Origin: Campylobacteraceae bacterium
GTDB lineage: Bacteria > Campylobacterota > Campylobacteria > Campylobacterales > Sulfurovaceae
Reading direction: 5' to 3'
NCBI GenBank assembly: GCA_027083895.1
Contig: JALWMN010000144.1
Coordinates: 1 to 13,908, forward strand
Length of the DNA stretch: 13,908 nt
Shown: positions 7,232 through 13,908 of the stretch, in pieces
Position numbering within the stretch: position 1 is the first letter of the stretch
How the letters are laid out: each line of letters starts with the position of its first letter
The notes under the pieces: generated by a model
The model's input: only the letters and a program-made list of their open reading frames with translations
Database searches by the model: none
What the model was told of the DNA's origin: nothing
Program-made: the position numbers and the translations under genes

Positions 7232-8653
7232 CTAAATAAAACTAGGTGCATCATTTGCAAATAGTATTAAATCCCCAGTTTTAGTATTTTTAGCTAAGAA
7301 ACTCTCTAAATTAGACTTATCTTTTAAATGGATTAATTTAGAGTTATCTACATACTCTTTAAATATTGGGTAGTTCAACTCGCCAGTAACTACCACTAAA
7401 TCAAACACTTCATTAGCCTTTTTAGCTACATCTATATTTAACTTATCATCAACCTCTACAAGTCCTGGTGTAATTACAACTTTTCTACCATTATAAGTTG
7501 CAGCTAACTCAAAAGCCGAAAGCATTCCATCAATATTACCATTAAAACTATCATCAATAATTATTTTACCACCAGCCTCTATTTTTTGTAGTCGATGCTC
7601 GATAGGCTTTAACTCTTGTAGGGCAACTTTAATCTGCTCATCTTCTACACCTAACTCTTTAGCAACCTTAATAGCAGCGGCTAAATTTATTGCATTAAAA
7701 TCGCCTAAGATATTTGCACAGTAGTAGTTGTTATCTAAACTAAAGCATACTCCATCAAGAGTCGATTTAATATCTTTAATATCATGCCCAAAAAGCTCTA
7801 TTTTAGGGTTAGTAGATTTTACATTTGCACTAATATGTACCCACGCTTTTTTGAGACGATTACTCTTTATAATCTCCATCTTAGTATTGCGAATTCTCTC
7901 TAAAGTTTTAAAATACTCTATATGTGCTGGTCCAATTGTGCCAACTACTGCGTAGTGTGGATTTACTAACGAAGTAATATCATAAATATCACCAGCCTCC
8001 CTTGCCCCCATCTCTACCACATAAACTTGGGCATCATCAGATAGATCAACATTAATATCTTTTACAATACCACCAAGAGTATTTACCGAGCGAGGTGTTG
8101 CATAGACCCTATACTTTTTTGACAAAAGATGAGCAATAAAGTTTTTCATACTCGTCTTCCCATAGCTTGCAGTAACACCTACCACTATGAGATCACCTCT
8201 ACTCTCAAGCTTCTCTTGTGCCCTATTTTTATACCCAATAAAAAGGAGTTTTTCAATTGCAAGAGATGCTAACCATGCAGCAATCAATGGAAGAACAAGA
8301 AGGGTACTCTTTGTTGCAAAAAAAGTTACAAATGCGAAAATAAAAAGAGCTATAAAGAAACGTTTTACTCTTCCAGTCCAAACTAATGGCTTATCTAAGT
8401 CTCTATACCATAAAAATAGAGCAATTGCATAGAGCACAACAACAAGTGGCTGCAGATAATTTAAACGAGCAAAATTCAAAGCTTCATAAGCAGCAAATGG
8501 AACTAAAAAGTATGCAATATTCCACCATGCCTTTGTGTGATGAAAAATAACTCTATTGAGCTTATAACTATACCACTGAGCAGTCGTAATAAAGTAATAG
8601 CCTAATAGAACAAGAAAAACAAGATAACTTACAATATTCATTACACTATTCAT
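7232..8653 (-). CDS. murF: MurF-type UDP-MurNAc-tripeptide--D-Ala-D-Ala ligase with membrane N-terminus
   Basis: MurF adds D-Ala-D-Ala to the UDP-MurNAc-tripeptide using ATP, the last cytoplasmic step of the peptidoglycan precursor. The 473 residues carry the Mur-ligase core. It has the P-loop GVTASYGKTS (159-168), NTLGGI (191-196), VVEMGARE (212-219), GTIGPAHIEYF (238-248), LGDFNAINLAAA (316-327), HRLQ (353-356) and the MurF-like IIDDSFNGN (365-373). Residues 1-140 are not the usual N-terminal substrate domain but a hydrophobic region with about five membrane helices, which would anchor the enzyme at the inner membrane. I recall similar N-termini in relatives but cannot verify this. The ATG at 8653 overlaps the hydrolase stop by 8 bases, with AAGGAA just upstream. 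A second in-frame ATG at 8641 lacks such a site. Confidence 0.88.
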   Translation of the reverse strand: MNSVMNIVSYLVFLVLLGYYFITTAQWYSYKLNRVIFHHTKAWWNIAYFLVPFAAYEALNFARLNYLQPLVVVLYAIALFLWYRDLDKPLVWTGRVKRFFIALFIFAFVTFFATKSTLLVLPLIAAWLASLAIEKLLFIGYKNRAQEKLESRGDLIVVGVTASYGKTSMKNFIAHLLSKKYRVYATPRSVNTLGGIVKDINVDLSDDAQVYVVEMGAREAGDIYDITSLVNPHYAVVGTIGPAHIEYFKTLERIRNTKMEIIKSNRLKKAWVHISANVKSTNPKIELFGHDIKDIKSTLDGVCFSLDNNYYCANILGDFNAINLAAAIKVAKELGVEDEQIKVALQELKPIEHRLQKIEAGGKIIIDDSFNGNIDGMLSAFELAATYNGRKVVITPGLVEVDDKLNIDVAKKANEVFDLVVVTGELNYPIFKEYVDNSKLIHLKDKSNLESFLAKNTKTGDLILFANDAPSFI

Positions 8654-9380
8654 CTATTTCCTTACACTCATTCGAAATTGTCTTGCCTATAAACTGCCCA
8701 TGACTGGCAAAAAAGAAGTGGTCACCACTTAGAGGATAGAGCTTAGAATTAACAATAAGCTGCTCTATCTTCTCTCCAGTCCAGAGTGGAGTTGCAGTAT
8801 CCTCTTTCCCCCAAAAGAGGAGTGCCTTTCCCTTGTATCTTTTAAAATTATCTTCAAAATCCTCATCTACAACATTTTTAAATGTCTCATACATAACTTT
8901 ATTCATCTCTTTTGCATCATCTGCAACAAAAAATTTACGTAGACGGTGAATACCAAATGGTTTAAAGAGCTTAAAGAGAGCTATTTTTAATCGAATAGTT
9001 AAAGGCTTAGGTACTAAAATGCCAGCACTTGAGAGAAGTACCAAACATGGTGGATTAAGAAGCGTTGCAACCTTCCCACCAAATGAGTGACCAGCAATTA
9101 TCTGCGGCCTTGCACCAAACTTTTCTAAAAAAAGAGCTATAATTGCCCTATAATCTTGTGTTGTTAAAACCATCATGTCATTTTGCGAAGCACCAAATCC
9201 TGGCATATCTATATAGATATGTCGATACTCTGGTAGAGTCGATTTAAAGATACCATACATTATCTCCTTATTACTCCCCCAACCGTGTAGAAAAAGTACC
9301 GTTTTCTCTCTATCGATATTCTTTTGAAGGTAGGAGATAGAGAAGTTTACACCCTTATACTCTAAATCAAATATCGCCAT
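8646..9380 (-). CDS. Alpha/beta-hydrolase
   Basis: The 244-residue protein shows the full catalytic set of an alpha/beta-hydrolase. The oxyanion strand is VLFLHGWGSN (28-37). The nucleophile elbow is GHSFGG (97-102, Ser99), the acid is likely Asp194 in FWGKEDTATP, and the base is His221 in SGDHFF. A lid-like helical section lies at about 125-185. No signal peptide is seen, so it is probably cytoplasmic. It starts one base after the L,D-transpeptidase stop and overlaps murF, so the three genes are one transcript. A hydrolase next to murF is also how I remember the C. jejuni locus, which suggests a long-standing link to cell-wall precursor metabolism. The substrate is unknown; esterase, thioesterase or amidase are all possible. 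Confidence 0.88.
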   Translation of the reverse strand: MAIFDLEYKGVNFSISYLQKNIDREKTVLFLHGWGSNKEIMYGIFKSTLPEYRHIYIDMPGFGASQNDMMVLTTQDYRAIIALFLEKFGARPQIIAGHSFGGKVATLLNPPCLVLLSSAGILVPKPLTIRLKIALFKLFKPFGIHRLRKFFVADDAKEMNKVMYETFKNVVDEDFEDNFKRYKGKALLFWGKEDTATPLWTGEKIEQLIVNSKLYPLSGDHFFFASHGQFIGKTISNECKEIDE

Positions 9381-9381
9381 A

Positions 9382-10647
9382 CTATTTGCTAGTCTCCACC
9401 ATAGTTGTAGGGATATTTAACCTTTGCATTCTATCAAAGCCATAAATATCGTTAAAGAATTGGACTACACCATTTTCAACATATGCAGTCAAATAGACAA
9501 TATGTACTGGAATCTTTCTCTGTAGATTCACATAACCTGTCTTTTTATTTTTAAGAATATCATTAACTTGTTCAAAACTCTGTTTTGTATAACCAGATGC
9601 TATATAACCTAATAGTTTTAAAGGCTTCTCTAAACGCATACAGCCATGGCTAAATGCTCTATATTCACTATTAAAGAGCTTTTTATTATTGGTATCATGC
9701 ATATAGACCGAAAATCGATTTGGAAACATAAACTTAACCCGTCCAAGTGCATTCCGAGAACTTGCTCGCTCAATAAGCTTATATGGTAGTGGTTTATTCG
9801 CCCACTCAGGAGAGAGATACTGTTTCCAGTGTACACTTCTTGGATCTACTGTTGGCGAATCTAGCCCATAATCTCTTTTGACAACCATATTGCGTCGTCG
9901 TAAGTAACTTGGATCTTTAATAATTTTTGGAATCTCCTCTTTTCGTGCAATATTATCTGGTACATTCCAAGTAGGGTGTACAGTAATATACTTCATCATA
10001 CTGCTAAAGATTGGAGTTTGCCACGTAGGTTTACCAACAATTACTTTAAACTCTAATCGTTTCATGCCATTTTCATAGAAGCGGAACTTAAACTCAGGAA
10101 CATTTACCATTATGTAGGTATCCCAGCCATCTGGCTTTAAGAGTTTTACCCGTTCGATATTAAGCTTTATTTTATACTTCTGCACTGGTGATATAGCACT
10201 TTTGTAGGCAGCTATAAGTGGAAAGAATTGAGGCATTTGTGGAACATAGGGCTCAAGTATCGACTTAATACTACTCCCCTTTTTTAGTTTTTCAATAATT
10301 TCACTACTACTAACATACTCATTATAGAACTCATAGTGTGTATTAATACCCTGAGCCTCTCTCTCACGAATAGCTGCTTTAAAACTCTCTTGATCGATAC
10401 AGCCATTGGCTAAATTCTCTGCATACTTTACAAGAATCTGACTGAGAATCTTTTTATCTTTTGTCTTTTGGTATTGGGTAACCATTGGTCGTAAATTACA
10501 AAGTGAAGAGTATGTATCATCATGTAAAATCTCAAAAAATTCACGCTCTTGGGCACTGCTCCAATTACCCCCTAGACCTACTCCTCCACATCCAGAGATA
10601 AAGAGAGAAACTCCAATAGCAACTGCTAACCTTATCTTAAACTTCAT
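9382..10647 (-). CDS. YcbB-type L,D-transpeptidase lipoprotein
   Basis: L,D-transpeptidases form 3-3 peptide cross-links in peptidoglycan, or attach proteins to it, in the periplasm. The 421 residues begin with a lipoprotein signal ending LFISGC (15-20). Cys20 would be lipidated, and the next residue is Gly, not Asp, which fits outer-membrane sorting. After a helical N-terminal region (30-165), a YkuD domain (about 170-390) shows YENGMKRLEFKVIVGKPTWQ (191-210), HPTWNVP (224-230), His317 in MHDTN, and the active-site SHGCMRL (333-339) with Cys336. These segments match the large YcbB/LdtD group more than the small YbiS/ErfK type. No clear C-terminal peptidoglycan-binding module is seen. GGGGGA lies 8 nt before the ATG. 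It is first in the transpeptidase-hydrolase-murF operon. Confidence 0.9.
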   Translation of the reverse strand: MKFKIRLAVAIGVSLFISGCGGVGLGGNWSSAQEREFFEILHDDTYSSLCNLRPMVTQYQKTKDKKILSQILVKYAENLANGCIDQESFKAAIREREAQGINTHYEFYNEYVSSSEIIEKLKKGSSIKSILEPYVPQMPQFFPLIAAYKSAISPVQKYKIKLNIERVKLLKPDGWDTYIMVNVPEFKFRFYENGMKRLEFKVIVGKPTWQTPIFSSMMKYITVHPTWNVPDNIARKEEIPKIIKDPSYLRRRNMVVKRDYGLDSPTVDPRSVHWKQYLSPEWANKPLPYKLIERASSRNALGRVKFMFPNRFSVYMHDTNNKKLFNSEYRAFSHGCMRLEKPLKLLGYIASGYTKQSFEQVNDILKNKKTGYVNLQRKIPVHIVYLTAYVENGVVQFFNDIYGFDRMQRLNIPTTMVETSK

Positions 10648-10675
10648 ATAACTATCCCCCAGTTCTGATTTCTCT

Positions 10676-10681
10676 ATTTTA
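10676..10681 (-). promoter_or_regulatory. Predicted extended -10 promoter of the L,D-transpeptidase-hydrolase-murF operon
   Basis: On the - strand TGATAAAAT (extended TG-N motif plus TAAAAT) lies in the 83-base gap before the L,D-transpeptidase gene, giving a predicted leader of about 20 nt. A run of T precedes it, as in many Campylobacterota promoters. The same bases form a short AT-only inverted repeat (CTATTTT/AAAATAG), too weak to call a terminator. Confidence 0.45.
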
Positions 10682-10730
10682 TCAAAAAAAATAGAAATTT
10701 TCCTTTTTTATTAAAAAATATTACCCTCTT

Positions 10731-11879
10731 TCATGCTCTATGCTCAATGGCTTTTGCACACTTTGCTGCAGATGCAAATGCCCATTGAAAGTTATATCCA
10801 CCAAGCCTACCAGTTACATCGAGCACTTCACCTAAAAAGAAGAGATTATCTACCCTTTTGCTCATAAAACTATTTTGGTCAACCTCTTCTACTACAATAC
10901 CACCCTTTGTAACCTCTGCCTTGCTAAATCCAAATGTACCTGCAGGTGCAAAGGTGTAACTTTTGATTCTCTCTAACTGCTCCCACTCCGCTTTTCTTAA
11001 ATTTTTTGCTGCGACATCTCTTATAGAGAGTGCTTCCACAAAGTGCTTTGTTACTCTTTTGGGAAGGGGTAAAAGATTAGAGAGGCTCTTACTACTCTTT
11101 TTTATACTATTTAAATCAAAATTTGGTAAAAAGTCTATCTCAATATATCCCTTTTGCCAAAAGAGTGATGCATTCAGAATAACAGGGCCACTTAACCCTT
11201 TATGAGCAAAGAGCAAAGAACCACTAAACTCTCTCTTTCCAACCTTTAAAACCACATGAACACTTACCCCACTTAAGCTTTTAAAAAACGAATCTTGTGG
11301 CTGCAGAGTAAATCCAACGAGTGCAGGTTGTAGTGGCGTTACACTATGTCCAAAGCTCTTTGCGATCTCATAACCAATAGCACTAGCTCCCAATTTAGGA
11401 AAACTCAAACCTCCAGTAGCAACAATTACTCTCTTTCCTACTATATCCCCACGAGAACTCTTTACAACAAAGTTCTCATCTCTCTTACTAATACTCTCTA
11501 CACGAGTAGATAACCTTAGCTCTACGCCTCTAATCTCACGTTTAAAAATATCGAGTATCTCTTTTGAACTCTTTTTACAAAAGTACTCTCGCCCATTTTT
11601 TATACGATACTCTAAACCTCGCTCCTCAAGCCAGCTTAGAAGCCATCGATTGTTATACTCTTTGAGTGTCTCTTTAATAAAACTTTTCTCTGCTAAATAG
11701 TCACTAGGAGTAATCTTCTTATTTGTAAAGTTGCAAGCCCCACCACCTGAAATTTCAATTTTGGCTCCCAATTTACTATTACCCTCAACAATCATACTCC
11801 TCTTTTTCTTTCTTAGCTGAGCAGCAAACATTAAACCAGATGCACCTCCACCAATAATTATATTCTCATACACTTTCAC
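10731..11879 (-). CDS. HI0933/YhiN-family FAD-dependent oxidoreductase
   Basis: The 382-residue flavoprotein belongs to the HI0933/YhiN (BaiN-like) family. Its N-terminal FAD-binding motif is IIIGGGASGLM (7-17), followed by the family marker KLGAKIEISGGGACNFTN (37-53). The C-terminal marker is GEVLDVTGRLGGYNFQWA (350-367), which closes the FAD site. No membrane segment or signal is present. Recent work, as I recall it, assigns E. coli YhiN to dihydrouridine formation in 23S rRNA; transferring that role here is inference. The frame opens with GTG at 11879, with AAGGG 10 nt upstream. An alternative GTG two codons later (11873) has AGGTGA close before it, so the exact start is uncertain by two residues. 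It follows ruvA by 56 bases, probably in the same transcript. Confidence 0.88.
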   Translation of the reverse strand: MKVYENIIIGGGASGLMFAAQLRKKKRSMIVEGNSKLGAKIEISGGGACNFTNKKITPSDYLAEKSFIKETLKEYNNRWLLSWLEERGLEYRIKNGREYFCKKSSKEILDIFKREIRGVELRLSTRVESISKRDENFVVKSSRGDIVGKRVIVATGGLSFPKLGASAIGYEIAKSFGHSVTPLQPALVGFTLQPQDSFFKSLSGVSVHVVLKVGKREFSGSLLFAHKGLSGPVILNASLFWQKGYIEIDFLPNFDLNSIKKSSKSLSNLLPLPKRVTKHFVEALSIRDVAAKNLRKAEWEQLERIKSYTFAPAGTFGFSKAEVTKGGIVVEEVDQNSFMSKRVDNLFFLGEVLDVTGRLGGYNFQWAFASAAKCAKAIEHRA

Positions 11880-11895
11880 CTACAATAACCCTTTC

Positions 11896-11916
11896 CAAAA
11901 AGCTTTCAGCTTTTTG
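11896..11916. repeat. Short hairpin between ruvA and the flavoprotein gene
   Basis: CAAAAAGCT (11896-11904) and AGCTTTTTG (11908-11916) are perfect reverse complements around a 3-base loop. The A5/T5 runs lie inside the stem on both strands, so it could act as a weak bidirectional terminator or a partial attenuator between ruvA and the next gene. Only two GC pairs sit at the core plus one at the base, so strong termination is unlikely. Confidence 0.45.
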
Positions 11917-11935
11917 CTCTCTGTCTTTTACTTCC

Positions 11936-12496
11936 TTATAGCCGCTGCAACTTCTTAAGAGCAATCTTCACAAGTGTACCAACATCCCCACTCTCACCAC
12001 TAAGTGCCTTCTTGATAGCCTCTTTCTTAAAACCTAAAGACTCTAGTGCTAAAGTTGCCTCTAGGAGTGCAGAGTCATCACTACTCTCTTCTTCATTTCC
12101 TCTTACAATAAAATCAGCTAATTCAACCAATATTCGACTTGCAGCTTTTGGGCCAATACCTGGAACTCTCTTTAACATTGCAACATCTTTGCTACTTACA
12201 ATCTTTGCAAAGGTCTCTGGTGCAAAGGTAGAACAAACTGCCAAAGCCACCTTTGGACCGACTCCATTAATCTTTAAGAGTGTATCAAACATTCGCTTCT
12301 CATCCCTGCTTGCAAAACCATAAAGCAAATTTGCATCCTCTCGTATAATTTGTGTAGTAAAAAGCCGCACTTGCTTGCCTTCAATGCCAGAGGATGTATT
12401 TACCGATACATTCACCTCATATGTTAAACCATGCACCAAAAGATGCAAAAGTGTTGGCTCTTTATAGACTATCTCTCCCTCTATTCCTACAATCAT
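11936..12496 (-). CDS. ruvA: Holliday junction branch-migration protein RuvA
   Basis: RuvA binds Holliday junctions as a tetramer and loads the RuvB motor during recombinational repair. The 186 residues show the usual three domains. The OB-fold is 1-62, ending [10 protein letters not shown] with the acidic pin at Glu53/Asp54. The helix-hairpin-helix pair is NGVGPKVAL (77-85) and [11 protein letters not shown] (112-122). After an acidic linker (about 133-143) comes the small RuvB-binding domain (144-186). The length fits campylobacterial RuvA. AAGG lies 7 nt before the ATG. The gene is divergent from murJ across a 59-base gap and is the first gene of the - strand series. ruvB and ruvC are not in the window. 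Confidence 0.97.
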   Translation of the reverse strand: MIVGIEGEIVYKEPTLLHLLVHGLTYEVNVSVNTSSGIEGKQVRLFTTQIIREDANLLYGFASRDEKRMFDTLLKINGVGPKVALAVCSTFAPETFAKIVSSKDVAMLKRVPGIGPKAASRILVELADFIVRGNEEESSDDSALLEATLALESLGFKKEAIKKALSGESGDVGTLVKIALKKLQRL

Positions 12497-12520
12497 ATCA
12501 CTACCTTAAAGTTTTTTAGT

Positions 12521-12528
12521 ATTTTATA
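12521..12528 (-). promoter_or_regulatory. Predicted -10 box for ruvA
   Basis: On the - strand the sequence TATAAAAT (12528-12521) offers a -10 box with five of six consensus positions, about 25 bases before the ruvA start. The predicted leader is about 17 nt and holds the AAGG ribosome binding site. It lies two bases from the murJ -10 box on the opposite strand. Confidence 0.45.
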
Positions 12529-12530
12529 GT

Positions 12531-12536
12531 TATAAT
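12531..12536 (+). promoter_or_regulatory. Predicted -10 box for murJ
   Basis: A perfect TATAAT lies 19 bases before the murJ ATG, preceded by a T-rich stretch and no good -35 box. The predicted leader is only about 12-14 nt, and no strong Shine-Dalgarno sequence is present (only AAAAGATAG), so murJ translation may start on a very short leader. Confidence 0.55.
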
Positions 12537-12555
12537 TCTTTCAAAAAGATAGAAT

Positions 12556-13908
12556 ATGAGATTAAAAGCTCTTTTCTCTAATAGTGGCGGTATTCTCTTT
12601 TCGCGAATTTTTGGCTTTATACGCGATCTTACAATGGCATCTGTTTTAGGTGCAAATGTCTATAGCGATATCTTTGCCGTTGCTTTTAAACTGCCAAACT
12701 TCTTTCGGCGAATTTTTGCAGAGGGTGCCTTTAACCAAAGCTTTATGCCATCATTCATAGCTGCTCGCTATAAATCTATTTTTACTGTACGAATAGTTAC
12801 TATTCTATTTGGAGTAATAATTATTCTCTCTCTCCTTGTAGATCTCTTTGCTTATCAAATTAGTGCTATTCTTGCACCTGGATTTGATGCTAAAACACTA
12901 AAGCTTACAGCTAAATTTGTAGCTATCCAGTTTTGGTACTTACCACTTATATTTTTAGTTACCTATCTAGGAGCACTTTTACAATACAAAGAGCACTTTG
13001 CAACAACAGCATTTGCAACTACACTATTAAATATCGCTATGATTATTGCAATGCTTCTTTATAAAGATGCTTCAAAACTAGAAATTATTTTAGCCCTTAG
13101 TTATGGCGTCTTAGTTGGTGGCTTGCTGCAACTCTTACTCCATATTATTATTGCTAAAAAATTTAAACTCTTAAAACTCTTTCGCTATGGAATCCATAAC
13201 TTTAAACGCAAAAAAGAGGCAGTTAAAGAGGATACAAAACGCTTCTTTAATAGCTTCTTCCCTGCAATTTGGGGAAACTCTACACTACAAATAATGTCCT
13301 TTTTAGATACATGGCTCGCCTCTTTTTTAGCAGCTGGCTCTATTAGCTCACTTTATTATGCAAACCGTATCTTTCAGCTCCCGCTTGCATTTTTTGCAAT
13401 CGCTCTCTCTATTGCTATCTTTCCTACAGTCTCTAAAAAGATTAAAGCAAAAAAGATCGATAGTGCACTCTTAGAGTTTAAAAAGGGTTTTTGGTTGCTT
13501 CTTTATCTCTTAACTGCCTCTGTTCTAGGTGGAATTATCTACGCCAACGAAATTATTTGGCTCCTTTTTGAGCGAGGTGCATTTACACGAGAAAATACCT
13601 ATCTCGTTGCAAATGTACTTACTATGTATATGATAGGGCTTATTCCTTATGGACTCAATAAACTCTTTGCACTATGGCTCTATGCAAACCACGAACAGTC
13701 AAAAGCTGCAAAAATTTCTACAATTTCACTCATTGTCTATTCAATATTAGCTCTCTCTCTTATAAAACCACTTGGAGCGATGGGCCTTGCACTCGCAGGA
13801 TCACTTACAGGATTTATGAGCCTCTTTTTAACCTTAAAACACTTTGGATTTGATAGAGTAGCATCAATCATAAACTCAAACGAGATTATAAAATATACAA
13901 TTTCAGCT
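12556..13908 (+). CDS. murJ: Lipid II flippase MurJ (3' end outside window)
   Basis: MurJ moves lipid II across the inner membrane for peptidoglycan assembly. The frame is open from the ATG at 12556 through the last base (451 codons, no stop), so only the C-terminal end is missing. The N-terminus carries the family signature SRIFGFIRDLTMA (16-28), then YSDIFAVAFKLPNFFRRIF (36-54) and AEGAFNQSF. Arg17, Arg23, Asp38, Asn48, Arg51/Arg52 and Glu56 line up with residues important in E. coli MurJ. A second-half landmark is SLYYANRIFQLPLAFFAIAL, after which hydrophobic helices continue to the window edge. An in-frame TAG at 12550 rules out a longer start. The gene is divergent from ruvA, as I recall for C. 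jejuni, where a MurJ/MviN homologue lies near ruvA. Confidence 0.96.
   Translation, partial: MRLKALFSNSGGILFSRIFGFIRDLTMASVLGANVYSDIFAVAFKLPNFFRRIFAEGAFNQSFMPSFIAARYKSIFTVRIVTILFGVIIILSLLVDLFAYQISAILAPGFDAKTLKLTAKFVAIQFWYLPLIFLVTYLGALLQYKEHFATTAFATTLLNIAMIIAMLLYKDASKLEIILALSYGVLVGGLLQLLLHIIIAKKFKLLKLFRYGIHNFKRKKEAVKEDTKRFFNSFFPAIWGNSTLQIMSFLDTWLASFLAAGSISSLYYANRIFQLPLAFFAIALSIAIFPTVSKKIKAKKIDSALLEFKKGFWLLLYLLTASVLGGIIYANEIIWLLFERGAFTRENTYLVANVLTMYMIGLIPYGLNKLFALWLYANHEQSKAAKISTISLIVYSILALSLIKPLGAMGLALAGSLTGFMSLFLTLKHFGFDRVASIINSNEIIKYTISA

Noticed and set aside
10671..10711. AT-only inverted repeats before the L,D-transpeptidase gene as a terminator
   Set aside because: The stems contain almost no GC pairs and coincide with the predicted extended -10 promoter, which explains the AT-rich sequence better.
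5168..12323. ORFs on the other strand or frame inside the OmpA-like, murF, transpeptidase, flavoprotein and ruvA genes (5168-5434, 7728-7955, 8187-8432, 9630-9836, 10963-11205, 12012-12323)
   Set aside because: Each is fully inside a well-supported gene and has shadow-like composition with no recognisable motif.

Overview
The window is AT-rich DNA with short intergenic gaps and perfect TATAAT-type -10 boxes that mostly lack a matching -35 box. That promoter style, the gene content and the gene order point to a member of the Campylobacterota (Epsilonproteobacteria). The stretch hydrolase-murF ... ruvA, divergent from murJ, resembles the Campylobacter jejuni region as I remember it. The AT-rich, KEI-rich proteins would suit a free-living relative such as Sulfurovum or Sulfurimonas, but the genus is not shown by the sequence.

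Left block (1-4409, + strand): carB (large subunit of carbamoyl-phosphate synthase) is followed, with overlapping stop and start codons, by a compact Sua5/YciO-like gene and a HIT-family gene. This three-gene unit lies between two diverged copies of one non-coding repeat (about 1-124 and 4264-4390). The first copy can fold into a hairpin with an 18-bp perfect outer stem. The second copy lies in the convergent gap between this operon and the next.

Middle block (4410-7179, - strand): a thioredoxin-like gene, then a MotA/TolQ/ExbB-like channel subunit and a MotB/OmpA-like partner with a very long coiled coil. A possible 42-residue small ORF overlaps the end of the partner gene. The channel pair has a good promoter of its own and looks like an uncharacterised ion-driven machine that spans the envelope; it does not look like the flagellar stator.

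Right block (7232-12496, - strand): ruvA, then an HI0933/YhiN-family flavoprotein, then a cell-wall cluster of YcbB-type L,D-transpeptidase lipoprotein, alpha/beta hydrolase and murF. The murF product carries a multi-pass membrane region in place of the usual N-terminal domain. At 12556 the lipid II flippase gene murJ starts divergently from ruvA and runs off the window end. The region from 7232 to the end is therefore dominated by peptidoglycan precursor synthesis (MurF), export (MurJ) and remodelling (L,D-transpeptidase). The OmpA-like protein in the middle block probably binds the same wall.

No tRNA, rRNA, CRISPR array, insertion sequence or integrase was seen. No gene-free stretch exceeds 300 bases. 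The longest are 1-191 (repeat plus carB promoter) and 4242-4409 (second repeat copy).
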